A DNA stretch of 64,000 nt from Hermatobates lingyangjiaoensis (GCA_026182355.1 JAPFBL010000068.1:8283001-8347000); one strand, 5' to 3'; counted from the first letter of the stretch, positions 45,461-57,231 are shown. Numbers and translations are program-made. Notes: generated by a model from the sequence alone, not told the origin.

Positions 45461-46660
45461 AGCACCTTTAACAACAATAAACCGACGGGAAATAGACCAA
45501 GTATTACAGAGCAAGTCGTCTGTCACACGTCTCCTAGCTAATTCATCGTTATGCTTAAAACTTCCTTGCGAAAAGAGCATTTCAAATTTTAAATGTGACA
45601 ATATGATAATTTGTTTTAAAAAAAGATGGCAACAAAATATTGCAAATGTTCTCCTCAGTCAATAATATGAAAATATTAACTTTAAGAAATCAAAATACAG
45701 ATTTCGTAAACTGTTTCTCTGTTCAGTCAACAACAAATGGTTTCGCTAATTTAATTTTTTTTTATAATAGAACTTGTTTAAGTTTTTGTTCTTATATTTT
45801 TATCAGAAACTGAGTACAACACCTGAACTCTTCACATTTGAAAAGCACCCAAGTATATTTAAACATTACAAATGAATCAATGTAGTTCCACTAGAAGAGA
45901 ATAAACATTCGTTTAGGACTAATTGACGACTAATAAAGGGTTTTCCCTTTTGTTTCTTACAGTTTAGTCAACCCTTCAAGTTTAATCTCGTTTCTTAAGT
46001 ATTACTCCCTCTCTTCTCGACCTACTTCTATTTACCATAATTATTGTTCTAATATTAAACCATCCTTTTGAAATACTTTAAAAACCTTCTCCTTTAATAA
46101 AGACAAACCCTTTGTTTCTAAAGTTATTAAAATCTTCTTATTAATAAATTTATACCAAAATAATTTCAAAACCTACATTTATTTTGTTGTATAACGAATT
46201 TTCAAATAATATAATAATTCTCTTTAATTAATCTATTAATTAAATCTAATATTTTTAAATTATTGTTGTGTAAGTTAATAATATAGTAACACCCTCTTTA
46301 ATTAATTTATTAAATAAATCTAATATTTTAAAATTATAGTTATATAAGTTGATGTTTGGTTATTTGGAAAACAACTGTTTCTCTTGATGATGACGAAAGT
46401 CAAAATATAATTAAGAGTCTTTATTCCCGTTTTTTTAATGTTGTTATAATATATATGTATATAAAGTCATAAATAATATGTGTTTAACGTAAATCAGAGA
46501 ATTAAATATAGAAAAATTGAATTAAATTTATAGTTGAACAATGAATTGTTGCTGAGAGAAGAGAGAGAAGAGTGAGAGAAAGATAGATTAAATAGAGAGA
46601 GAGTGTGAGAGAAAATGAGAGAATCAGTTTCCAAGAAAGTGACAGTTTTCAAGTTCTAGT

Positions 46661-46786
46661 AATATGTTTTTTATTGCCCAGTTTGGATCATTTTTTTCAT
46701 CGATTAAATGTCTATCGATCTATCAATGATCAAACTACAATAAGAAATGGGAAAACAAGACGAAGATCTTTCAACCGTAACAAGCG
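46661..46786 (-). mobile_element. Left arm of a ~125-bp long inverted repeat (partner 48346-48470)
   Basis: From AATATGTTTTTTATTGCCCA to CAACCGTAACAAGCG this is the reverse complement of 48346-48470 with about one difference. It includes the type I Penelope-like module and ~60 bp of flank (TCGATTAAATGTCTATCGAT). The arms are ~1.56 kb apart. Confidence 0.85.
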
Positions 46787-47110
46787 GTCTTCGTCAGAGT
46801 CAAAAACCCAACTGAAACACTAGATGCAGAAAACATCTGGTGAGTGGTTGAGAAGAGTGGTATTTTAAAAGGGTGATAGCGCAGGAAAGGACTGAAAAGC
46901 GCGTCCAGAAAGGGATGTTTGGGGAAACAAAGGAGTACAGTAAGAAAGAGTAAAAAACTAGCTGTCAACCCTCTTAGAAGAGGCTATTGCCCTCGTAACG
47001 AAAGTATCAAGTTTGAAGAGACCGTTACTATAAGTAGTAATTTCCCATTTCTTATTGTGGTTTGATCATTGATTGTTATTTCACGTGTTTATGTGAAATC
47101 TTTTTATCGA
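46787..47110 (-). mobile_element. Penelope-like element body (minus) and a further module fragment
   Basis: From 46787 to about 46980 the sequence is the reverse complement of the body at 32390-32600 (..CATCTGGTGAGTGGTTGAG, GGATGTTTGGGGAAACAAAG..). From 47040 a plus-oriented module end appears (CCCATTTCTTATTGTGG, GATCATTGATTG, TTATTTCACGTGTTTATGTG). Opposed orientation of neighbouring fragments is typical of Penelope-like elements. Confidence 0.55.
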
Positions 47111-47324
47111 TCTATATATATGTTGAAATTTGCAATAAACATAGGCTAATTCACAATAAAAGAGATTATGTGTAGTTCTTTGTTAAGTAGCTATCGAAGT
47201 GAAACTTTAACATTTCTATAGGTATTTTGACGTTTATATGTATATTTATAGAGGTTATTTTAAATTAAAGTGGTAATCTCACAAGAGAATACACAATGCC
47301 ATAACACAGACAGTTTGAAATACC

Positions 47325-47432
47325 ATACATTCTACACTGAGGGTCCTAAATTTTTGACTAACTGAAATGTATTTAAGAGTAGGGATCTTTAAGGAAATCG
47401 CATAGGCTCGGGACCGACGGGTTGACATCCCC
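47325..47432 (-). mobile_element. SINE 3' fragment
   Basis: On the minus strand: GGTCCCGAGCC, CCCTACTCTTAAATACATTT and an ending TCAGTGTAGAATG, matching the tail and body of the SINEs at 23402 and 30918. The tRNA-like head is missing. Confidence 0.6.
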
Positions 47433-47436
47433 CTTC

Positions 47437-47575
47437 CCCCCCTGTGCCTTCACCATGTCGTGGTGGGGAAGGCCTTAACACGCACAGGTGGTTGTTCCCT
47501 CATAGCGTGAACTTAGAAAGGCACAACCGAGTGGATGATTAGCCTGGATCGGCTGGTTCGGGAGACTCCTCTTTT
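47437..47575 (+). repeat. Shared repeat module (CCTTCACC..GTCGTGGTGGGG), copy 2
   Basis: It matches 16782-16930: GCCTTCACCATGTCGTGGTG, TTCCCTCATAGCGTGAACTT, AGAAAGGCACAACCGAGTGG. Here it directly adjoins the SINE fragment through a C-rich run (47430-47444). Confidence 0.6.
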
Positions 47576-47739
47576 CTTTTTCCGGTTTGCGTCATTTTTA
47601 AGACTTTTTCTCTCTCATTATTTCTGTTTATTTTTGGGCGTATGCGGTTCAGAAAGTGTCTGAATGCTTCTCCTTTTTTCCCATCTTGGGCACAACATGA
47701 GAACTGTCTCGTTTTTCCCATTCGTGAGGAAACTGTTGG

Positions 47740-47870
47740 TTTTTCATGACGTGCTGAACCAGTGCGCTTGGTTTCCCTCTCTTATCTCTCCTGAAGACGG
47801 TTCAAACCAAAAATTAGAGTCTGTAAGTGTGTTCTTTTGATTTCTCTATGTTTCTTTGTCTCTTTGTCTA
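47740..47870 (+). mobile_element. Penelope-like (type II) hairpin module, copy 2
   Basis: Same order as at 2560: ..CTTGGTTTCCCTCTCTTATC, TCTCCTGAAGACGGTTCAAACC, AAAATTAGAG, CTGTAAGTGTG, TTTCTCTATGTTTCTT. GGTTCAAACC gives a 4-bp stem after CTGAAGAC. Confidence 0.5.
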
Positions 47871-47880
47871 TTTTGAACTA

Positions 47881-47908
47881 TACATATATATATATATATA
47901 TATATACA

Positions 47909-47972
<64 letters not shown>
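47881..47972. repeat. (AT)n microsatellite with two ATACATATAT interruptions
   Basis: A ~90-bp AT run abuts the left side of the perfect palindrome. A second AT run (48184-48208) abuts its right side. Confidence 0.95.
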
Positions 47973-47975
<3 letters not shown>

Positions 47976-48184
47976 ATTTCACATAAACACGTGAAACAAC
48001 AATCAATGATCAAACCACAATAAGAAATGGGAAAACAAGACTAAGATCTTTCAACCGTAACAAGCGGTCTTCGTCAGAGTCAAAAACCCAACAGTTGGGT
48101 TTTTGACTCTGACGAAGACCGCTTGTTACGGTTGAAAGATCTTAGTCTTGTTTTCCCATTTCTTATTGTGGTTTGATCATTGAT
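47973..48184. mobile_element. Penelope-like foldback: perfect palindrome with 91-bp arms
   Basis: Arms 48002-48092 and 48094-48184 are exact reverse complements around a single A at 48093. Each arm, read outward, is GTTGGGTTTTTGACTCTGAC, GAAGACCGCTTGTTACGG, TTGAAAGATCTTAGTCTTG, CCCATTTCTTATTGTGG, TTTGATCATTGAT. The left side continues for another ~29 bases of the module (CACGTGTTTATGTGAAATC, inverted); the right side runs into AT repeats. CTGACGA followed by an ACCG..CGGT stem and TGAAA resembles a hammerhead-type core as reported in Penelope-like elements. Neighbouring older copies (15423, 55667) have the same head-to-head arrangement, which argues for biology rather than an assembly error. 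Confidence 0.85.
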
Positions 48185-48345
48185 ATATATATATATATAT
48201 ATATATATGACGGAATAATAATAGGAGATTCTACATTAATACATAAAATATACATAAAAGATAAGGAAATGACATCTAATAATCAGAAAAGACAGTAATG
48301 ACTTTGACCGAACCATGATTGTTCTATTTTGAAATGGAAGGGAAT
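48185..48345. repeat. AT run and linker between two Penelope-like modules
   Basis: An (AT)n run to 48208, then ~135 bases with nothing recognised. Confidence 0.7.
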
Positions 48346-48470
48346 CGCTTGTTACGGTTGAAAGATCTTCGTCTTGTTTTCCCATTTCTTATTGTAGTTT
48401 GATCATTGATAGATCGATAGACATTTAATCGATGAAAAAAAGATCCAAACTGGGCAATAAAAAACATATT
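48346..48470 (+). mobile_element. Right arm of the ~125-bp long inverted repeat (partner 46661-46786)
   Basis: CGCTTGTTACGGTTGAAAGA, TCTTCGTCTTGTTTTCCCA, TTTCTTATTGTAGTTTGATC, then ATCGATAGACATTTAATCGA and a final ..CCAAACTGGGCAATAAAAA. It shares GTAG (not GTGG) with its partner, so the two arms are closer to each other than to the nearby palindrome. Confidence 0.85.
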
Positions 48471-50400
48471 ATACAATGAATACGTTATGTATAATTAAAA
48501 ACTCTTTCTCCTGTTGAATAATTTTGGTCCGGAGTAGATTTACTAAGAAGTGATGTCTTATTACGGTAATGACTGTGTTTGAAATGAATGTTGGGAGTAA
48601 AGAAGACATGACGTGTGATGTATCTAGGGCAGTGCTGGTGTCGTGATTGCGGGTCCATGTGCTGCTGTTCGTGCCCGCCCATTAAGTGATCCTATCGAGC
48701 TTCATTAGGGTGGTAATAATGATCCCGGTTCACCCCTTATTCGCACCCTCCAGACAACCCAAAACACCACTTTCTAAGGTTGTTTACAGACCGCTAATCA
48801 AAGCCACCTAACCTTAATATAGAACTCCACCATTATACTACATTACAAACAAGGGAAAAGGTTATTTAAAAACTCATTGGGCAGTCTTATTGTGTAATTA
48901 CTCACCAGTATAAATCAGTGTATTTTTTAATTATAATTTAGTCGCGTACTGAGTTCAGTGTGTAAACACTTTAGTCTCAGTACTCCTTAGCCCGGTCTAC
49001 AAGTCTGTACATGCAGTGAATTGATTCATCTCCATACAGTTTGCCGGCAGAACAGTCATCCGAACAGGGAAAAATCCGAGGCAAACTGGTCGACTAGCAT
49101 AGATAGTGTACTGTTCAATAAGTGCAGTATTGAAAAACGTATTGTATCAATGTAGTAAATAATAGTCCATCAATGCTATTGTATAATCAGTATAGTGCAG
49201 TATATAATCAGTGCAGTAAATTTTATAATGAGTATAGTAGAGTGAATCGTCCAATCTAACAGCATAATGAAGTACATTCGTATTTTACAATCACTATTGC
49301 CATTTGCGACCATTATTCATTCACCTTTTTTTTTCCAAGACTCTCAGGAATAATGTTTAACAGTTACAATTAATTAACTTTTATTGTTCATTCAACTGAT
49401 AAAATGGCATTCAAAAGAATGAAAAATTATCTTACCTTGAAGTTAAAATAAAAACAAATAAATAAATGCGGAGTGGGCTACATACAGTCAAGTTTAGTAT
49501 AAGTGAAGGTGTTGTCTAAATCGTTGACAATCGAATTAATTTTCAATTTATTTTAATATTGATAATGTCTTGTCAAACTCATAGCCAGTCAATTTAATTG
49601 CTTTATTGCAAAATAATTAATTGCCATGTCCTTTTTAATAATTAAGGAAAAATGCACCATCATACTTAGTAAATAATCTTCTCCGCTTAACGGTTTGGGA
49701 TTTTTACGACTATATTCCACAGCGACACAAAGGGTAATCCTATATTTATATCTCTGTATCGATTCATCCTCTTCAAAAAACTTTGCAATTAACTATTTCC
49801 AGATTAAATATTCCATTTATTTTCTTTTTAATATTTATAAAATAAATTCTGTCTTTTTAAGCTTTTACTGCATTGGTTATCTTTGTTCGATTCTTCTGTT
49901 GGCCCTTGTCATTTTGCTCAGTGCCTATGGCCCTCGTTAAGTCCCTGAATGGTTTAAATTAGTCATACATGGTTAGATTATGTGTTTAAAAAGGTTCTAA
50001 GACTTGTTTAGTGCTTAAATATTTCTAAAACTTCAGTTAGGTCAGCCCTAGTACTTCATGTTCTTTATATTTCTTTAGACTTTTTATGGTTATTCCAATA
50101 TAGATAAAAATTATCTATGTATTGCTTATATCTGAAGAGACTTTTTATTGTTTATTACTATTTCTAAATGTTTTAAGTTTAACTTTTGAAATTCATAGAT
50201 AATAATTTTAATGATTTGTTTTATTGCAGCTATTTTAATTTTACGTTATAATAAACCTGAAATCATTGAACTAGAACAATTTGAAATTTTAATATCATTA
50301 TTTTAAATTAAGGGACTGAATCTCATCGGACTCAGGCGCTCACTGCCAAATTGAACTATACTAGTTCCCATAGAGATATTTATTGTATGGACAATGTTTT
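48471..50400. other. Intron segment without a recognised gene
   Basis: A GC-richer patch at 48580-48780 shows no domain. At 49140-49250 short degenerate units (ATAATCAGTATAGTGCAGTA type, ~25-30 bp) repeat three to four times. A family X end (GAGTGGGCTACATACAGTC) is at 49474-49492. Confidence 0.4.
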
Positions 50401-50430
50401 GAATTCACACCAATCCACCTATACAGAAAC

Positions 50431-50462
50431 GCACACACAGACACGCACACACAGACACACAG
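50431..50462 (+). repeat. CA-rich microsatellite
   Basis: An imperfect (CA)n tract with ACACAGACACGC interruptions, adjoining a reduced family X head. It corresponds in position to the GT-rich patch of that family on the other strand. Confidence 0.85.
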
Positions 50463-50600
50463 CAGTAACGCGCAATATCACCGAAAAAAACTGCAAAGTG
50501 GGCTTTCGTGACTTCGAAACATTTAAATCTTTCAAAATCTCGAGATCCATTTTTTCTCATGATTGTTATTCTTTAGTTAAAGTAAAGTAAATATGAGTTT
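50463..50600 (-). repeat. Family X head fragment, minus orientation
   Basis: On the minus strand: CTTTACTTTAACTAAAG, ATGAGAAAAAATGGATCTCG and AGATTTTGAAAG, a degraded head. With the CA tract it represents head plus GT patch. Confidence 0.55.
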
Positions 50601-53600
50601 TAATAAACTGAAATGAATTCTGTAACAAAACAAAAATAATGATTGAATTAATTTTTTGATATACATTTAGATTACTTCAACTGTGTTGAATATTTAATTT
50701 TTTAATTAAATAATTATTTATTTTGATGTACATTTTTAAATGTTACTTCCAGACCTTTAAGTGAAAAACTTTTCCAACCATTTGAGATATTTGACATTTA
50801 TTAAATGGTTGAATGGTTTAATGGTTGAATGGTTTCTTAAAGAGTTAATGAAAAGACACAAGTAGTAAAGTGTTAGATGGTAATGCTAGTCACAAGAAAG
50901 GGACATTGGTTGTCATGAAGAACAAAGTCCTAAAGATAGTTCTTGTGACTAGTACCTTCATTTGTTCCTTGATATAATTAATAACTAGTGGAAGAAGATA
51001 ATTCTCAAAAGAAGAAAGGGTATAAATAAAGATTTTGTTTGAAAAAAATATTTGGGTGTCGCACACTTTTCATCAAAGTCTGATTTGTTGAGATTTTTGT
51101 CTCGCTTTATTGTTTATAAATTAGAACTTTGAGATTTGGATGCTTGGGATTTCTTTTTCAACAAGAAATTAAACACGTTTTTTACTTTAATTGGTCTAAA
51201 AATCCCATACGGGATAAAGGGTAATGAAAGAGTATATTGTATTCCTGTCTAAATGTCGAATTTGAGTTTTTTTTATGGAAATAAACATTTTACTGCTCTT
51301 TTAATACAAGTTTTGCAAGCAGAATATCTCAAAAACCAAAAGAATTATGTCAAGTTTCAGATTGAAGTTTCAATCCTGGGTTGAAGGAAGAAACTTAACA
51401 CCAATACTGTACTTTTTTGGGTCTTTTTATAGTTTTTTTTGCAATTGGCTAAATTGTTTTTATTAAAATCGCTGTGATTCTGACTCTTGTGTTGACATTT
51501 AATATGCATAGGAGACTATTCGCATATAAATTAACATTCAAAGACACAATTTAAAAAAAAAATTGTGGAATTGATATAAACAATAAACTACTAGCTCTGC
51601 CTTGGAGAAGCTTTCCTCTGAATGAAAGTAAATTTAAGGTCTATGTATGGACTGCCAATAAAAGAAGTAAATATTAATTAAATATAGTTAATTACGTGTT
51701 GCTGAGCTCTATGTAGATGACTTTTTAGAAATATTAAGATTAAAATATTTTAAAAATAACTAACTTTAGAGAAAATCTTAAAACGCGTGGTCAATTACGA
51801 ATTTTATTCTCAACAGCTTGTATTCAAAACCATTTTATTTGGGCTTATCAGAGTTATAAAAATCTTAAGAAAAACTTTGAAAGTAAAAAATTGGTTTTTC
51901 TAAGGAATTTTCTATGGTTTTCAAAGGAATTCCGATTTACTGGAATTTTATCATAGATATTCTACAAAACAGAAATGACAAAACAAATTTTTTAGTCTTT
52001 TAAACAAAAAGTTTGTAAAATTTATTACTGATATTATTATTTGCTCACTAGTGCAAAGACAGAGGAGGCTACTTGATCAGGTGGCAAATGAAAACAGATT
52101 TCTTATTACTGCATTGAGTATTGCCTTAATATGACTCAACAACCAAGTCCCTTTCTGTTACGTCTAATTAGTTTTAGCCATTTTGTCATCCTTTGTATTT
52201 AAACATGCTGTACTAGTATTGGTTTCTTCTAGAGTTTGAAGCACAGTTCACCCAGTCAAGAGTTCTGTACTTATTCATTTTCTCTTAGTTAGAGTGACGG
52301 CGTCGGAGTAAGTCGATTGCCCCTAACAGTGTTACACTCAATCTTGTTTCGACCTCTGATTTCAGACTTTCCTCTCACTCTCTAACATTCTACTCTTAAC
52401 TCAACTGTATTTTGATGAATACTTCTTTTTGACATCTCTTGAAGATATGCCTGTTTATTTCCATAACATATCAAGCGGCATCTTTGTTTTATTTATGTTG
52501 TATACATCAAAGTCAAAGTCTCACCATGGTTGATTAACATAACTAATCTTTGCCAACATATTTTGAATACTTTATCATTTATTTTTTCGACTATGTTATT
52601 ATGTTATTCGGATACATGAGGGTTTGTGATAGTGTATTTGTAGCATTGTTTTTGTGAAATACAGGTAGCATGTTACGAAGAGTCATTATCTATTTCAAAT
52701 CATGAACACTATGCGTACAGATAAAATCTATATCTTCTTGTGAACAATCATGGAGGTACAAACATTTTCTAAACCAATTATCACATAGCATTAAAGTTTC
52801 ATTTTTGAGATAAACATAATAATATGTTAATATGCAAAACTTTATGAACTTTCGCTCAGAATAAGAGAATGAGGAGAGCCCACGTGAATAACAAAACCAG
52901 TTTAAAAGAAAAGAAAAAGAAATCTGGAACAGCTTGGACTCAATTTTACTATAAGTAAACATACTCGTAATATCAAACTCTGTTGGCTTCCAATTTTTTG
53001 TCTTATTTTAATGTGGCTTTATATACATATTAATCAATAATCTATCATTTGTTTACATGTAGCCATTTTCATTTCATCATTCATAAGAAACTTGTAATCC
53101 TTGATGTATTTGATATGTTATTGAAATTATGAAACTGGCTGTAAGGCCATACCTGTCATACATCCCATTGTTGTAACTAAACTTACCTTCAGATTTTAAG
53201 TTCTTTAATGTTTAACCTACATAGAGCAGTTACCCTTTTCTAGTTTTAAGTATGATTTCACAAAAATCTTTGTCAATACAAGGCCACTGACTCTCATTCA
53301 GATGTAACGTGATCAAAGGTTTCTACGTCTACTAGACAGGAAGTCTGCATTCTTTGTATAATGTCAAACACAACTCCCATTCATAGTAGTTATGTAGACA
53401 GATTTCTAATAGATGTCCTACATAATGTTTGAATTCTTCTCTTTGAAGATATAGTATTCTTTACAAATGTAAGTTCAGTTGCAATGAGCTTTATAAACTC
53501 AATTGGTTCCCGTTGTTTCGCCACCTTTCATCTGCTTCTTGTTCATCTATTTACCAGTTGAACTACTGCGAATAGTAGTAGTATTTAAACTCTGTGCATT

Positions 53601-54689
53601 AAATAAAAACACAGTGCTTAAATACTGAAGTAGTTAATACAGACATACTCGATACCCCAGAATATTTGTATTGTTCCAAATATTTCCAAATTGATCACTA
53701 ACTCTTTCCTAGTTGTTTCCAAGTACTCAGATTAAAATCAAATATTTACAATGTATTCTGTAATCAGTGGATCTGTGCCATGACTTTTCCTATTTAATAT
53801 TCATATAAAGAAACTCCAAGAGGATGTCTGTAAAGACTGCAGAGAGAATTCTGCATCATCTGAAAGGAAGTACCATAAAGCATTACTCTTCATCTATTAA
53901 AGGATTTTATCCATATCTTTGCTTATCATTACCATTATTGTATATAGTACTCAGTAGGTCATCTATTACAGTATGCAGGAATAGGAGCGATAGCCCACCT
54001 TCCTGAGAACATCCTTTACTGCTCACTACTGTGGCAGATCCTACACTTACACTATCATAATAATTGGTAACTATTAAAATATTACTTAAAATGTTATATA
54101 CATAAATATACTTATCTTCTTCCAAATTCAAAAATTAAGAAAAAGTATTGCTTCGAAATTTCAAAATATTTCTATTTTTTCAGTAAAATGTAAAAAAGTA
54201 TGTCAGGTTGATTAAATCACCGATGAAGTAGCTTAAAATTAGAATCTGTATTGCAATAAAAAACGAAGGGTTCTTATACCTTCGCATACTTCAGTATTAC
54301 CAAAGACAGAAGAATTCATAAAACTGCCTAGAACTGCCTAAATCTGGCGTTAAGTTTTTCTCAAGAGTTCAAGATGTAGTTTAATTAGAATAGTTTGTTA
54401 GGCAACCGTCCAGTAATAATACTCCTGTAATAACAAAGTGAAGATATCGTGTTAATACCTCATGTTCTATGAAATATCTCTCTCAGTAGTACACTTGTTT
54501 TATTTCCTTATCCAGTGAATTATATGACTTTTTTTAAAAAATTTTAATTTTATGTTTAATGTTTAGGAATAATTTAATATTTTCTGAAGGGTTAAAAAAC
54601 ATCTTCTGAAGTTATATAATGTACTATAACGCACCTATTTGTTGATGTAATTTGGAAAAAAAGATCCCACAACCCATGCGCACATAAAG
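50601..54689. other. AT-rich intron segment without a recognised gene
   Basis: Short tandem TGGTTGAATGGTTTAA units lie at 50795-50835. A family X end (ACAGCTTGGACTCAATTTTA, CTATAAGTAAACATAC) is at 52929-52966. The patch 52240-52400 is less AT-rich but carries nothing recognisable. Confidence 0.45.
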
Positions 54690-55120
54690 TGCTATTTTTA
54701 TGTATAATTTCATTCGTATGCGTCAAATATATGGCTTGTATTCTCCTCACAAGTTTTCAAATTTAATCGTAGGTCAAATTTTTTACATTTTATTAAAAAA
54801 AAACATTTACAATTGTTTAGGAGACAAAAATATAACCTAAAAATATATTTTGAAAAAAAAAAGAATGACTTTTTATCATGGATTACTGCACCCAAACAAT
54901 GGGCCATATCTACACTGTAAGTCATTTTTATGTAAAATATAAATTAGATCCACAAACGCTGTGGTTTGCAGCGAGTTCACAACTTTTGGATACACCCACC
55001 CACCATCCTAATGAAACATCATTTAAAAAAAGGTAAAAACGTTGGGGATGTCAAACATATAAAGTCGTCAATTCTAGAGATCGATTTTTTATTAATCTCA
55101 ATACTTTACTTACAGTAAAG
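54690..55120 (-). repeat. Family X copy, minus orientation
   Basis: On the minus strand: CTTTACTGTAAGTAAAG, GATCTCTAGAATTGACGAC, a GGTGGGTGGGTGTATCCAAA patch, TTTTACATAAAAATG, ATGGCCCATTGTTTGGG and a body to about 54690. The head hairpin is well kept. Confidence 0.7.
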
Positions 55121-55666
55121 TAATTAATGTGTTTAATTGTCATATTAGTCTACTTCTAAGTTTCGGATAACACATAATCTGCGTTCTGTGAATAATATTG
55201 TTTACAGAAGTTACATTAAACTTAACCACCATAAATTATCAATTCATAATATCAAAATAATTCAATTATTTCTATTTTGCCGTTCATAAGTTTAATAAAT
55301 GTTTTAGAACAAATTTGAAGTGGAAACAATTTATTTTATTGTGGAGTTAATATTAATTCATTATTGTTATTACAGATTTTATTTTATTTCACCAGCACTA
55401 AATGAAATAATCTCATTACTGTGATTACTTGCTGTAGGATTGTTGAATGCTTTCTTGATTTAAGTAGTCGCTGTCTGAATGATAAGATCAACCGCCATGA
55501 GGGAGTGACAAGCGAGAACAAGGAGGCATGCACATTTAGCAGTAACGAAGTTAATATTGTTTGCCAAGTTAACAGCCTCTGCATCACGCACTACGTCACT
55601 GTGCATTTCATAAAACTACATAATTTACATTCAATATAATCAGCGTCTAAATAACAAGAAGAAAAT
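55121..55666. other. Intron segment without a recognised gene
   Basis: A less AT-rich patch at 55400-55610 has 67-72-codon frames on both strands. Neither resembles a known protein, and I treat them as chance. Confidence 0.4.
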
Positions 55667-55850
55667 CAGAAATGTGACTAAGATCTTCTTACCAAAACAA
55701 ATAGTATTCGTCAGAGACTCTCTAATACTGATGACTCAATATGAGTATGATTCTGACGAAGACTACTTGTTTTGATTGAAAGATATAAGTGACATTTCCG
55801 ATTTTCTTATTGCAGTTTAAACGTTGATTTCTATTTCATGTGTTTACTGT
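55667..55850. mobile_element. Penelope-like foldback, diverged
   Basis: A left inverted half (AAGATCTTCTTACC, GTATTCGTCAGA) faces a right half (GATTCTGACGAAGACTACTT, TTGATTGAAAGATATAAGTG, TTTTCTTATTGCAGTTTAAA, TTTCATGTGTTTACTG). It has the same architecture as 48002-48184 with many substitutions and a central ~30-base spacer. Confidence 0.6.
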
Positions 55851-57231
55851 TGAATATCAATATTTAATATAATGTAAAGAATATTTGACAATATATGTTC
55901 GTTATTTCAGTCAGCAAATAATTTAGGTCTAAAACTAGATTAGAGAGAAATAAATATGAAAGTATTTGATAAAAAAAGTTTTGTAGTAACGGCATGCTTG
56001 AACCAGTTGGTTTTTTAAGAGATGTTCAATGCCTGTTTTGTTTCCTCCATTGTGGAACACACTTTTGGCAGGTCGCCTGATTTTGCTATGATATTATTCT
56101 TCATCATATTGCAAAAAAAAAGGAATATGGAATGAATCAAAGTGAAAAACATATCCGTGAAGACATTCAGTGATGGTAACAAAGTATAAAAAATGTACAA
56201 CCCTTGCAAAAATAAAGTAGTTTGTTTTTAAATTAATAAAATAGACAAAGAAAGGTGAATATAACTAGTGCAGTCGGTGGACTTACTCTGAGCACTAAAT
56301 CATAAAATAGTTTTTGTAGATCTCAAAAAAGCAACTATCCAAAGAATGGTGCCATTAATTTCAGTGTCAATAGTGAACTGATTTACTAGAGCGTTTCAAA
56401 AATATAAACTTTTTTATTTTTTTAAAATGTGGTCAACTCAATGAAGTGTATTTGCTCGAAGGATTAATTTCCCATTTTACATATCATAGTGAAAAGAACT
56501 GTGAAATCAATGAAACTCATATCTATATTTTGACATGCTTCATCATAACGAGAAAAAGAGTTATGCTTGAGTGAAACAGAAATACTAACCTCACTACACG
56601 CACAAATATGTGTTATTCAGTACGATCGTATTGAGAAAGAAAGAAAAAGTAAATAAGTAAAATAGAATTATGAAAAAAGTAGGTGCAATAAAAAAGGAGA
56701 CATTAAAAAGAATACATAATTAATGAAGTTAAATTATTGGGGAGAGAGGTAAATCTGGCTGCAAAGGGAAGTGTGCTTTTTGAGTTTCTCTTAAATTACG
56801 TAAGACTTATAAACAGGGTTGAGTTTCAGAATTTGGAAACGGAGAGTCATTAAAACCAAATCCATGGAAAGATGAGGATAAAAATTTGGCAGATTTCTTA
56901 CTGACGTAAGTCCTGTGAAGGGCTTACTAACTTATGAGTAATTCATGAAACAACTCGGGTTAGTGGAAGGTAAACTACATAAAGAGGATCTGAGCTAAGG
57001 TAATCCAAACAGTAGAGTTGCCGGATATGTCGGAGGTATGTAGGAAATAGATTAGGTGTTGTTGCTAAGGGAGAAGTGAAGTAAACATTGGGGTTGTTAG
57101 TGAGACAGGTTTGATAGCCACGAACTTTACATTGCTCCACTCTTCTATCTTTAGAGGGATTCTTAGGAAAAAGATGGGAAAAGTACATCTACAGTTGGAT
57201 GGTTTAAGATAAGAAATGAAAGGAGGGTGAA
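55851..57231. other. Intron segment; possible LINE relic at 56943-57188 (minus)
   Basis: The minus frame at 57188-56943 reads FPKNPSKDRRVEQCKVRGYQ then TCLTNNPNVYF.. Its composition is not random, and it lies downstream of the reverse-transcriptase relic at 57796, so it could be part of the same LINE. I cannot support a domain. The rest shows nothing. Confidence 0.25.

Larger units (their letters stand above)
43961..46660. other. Intron segment; one dispersed direct repeat, otherwise nothing recognised
   Basis: Apart from the direct repeat pair at 44424 and 45378 and a short GC hairpin (AGCCCC..GGGGGCT, 44079-44099), I see no gene or classifiable element. Confidence 0.45.

Noticed and set aside
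55384..55639. Overlapping 67- and 72-codon frames on both strands
   Set aside because: Both are open only because this patch is less AT-rich. No protein family is suggested, and no acceptor-donor pair frames them.
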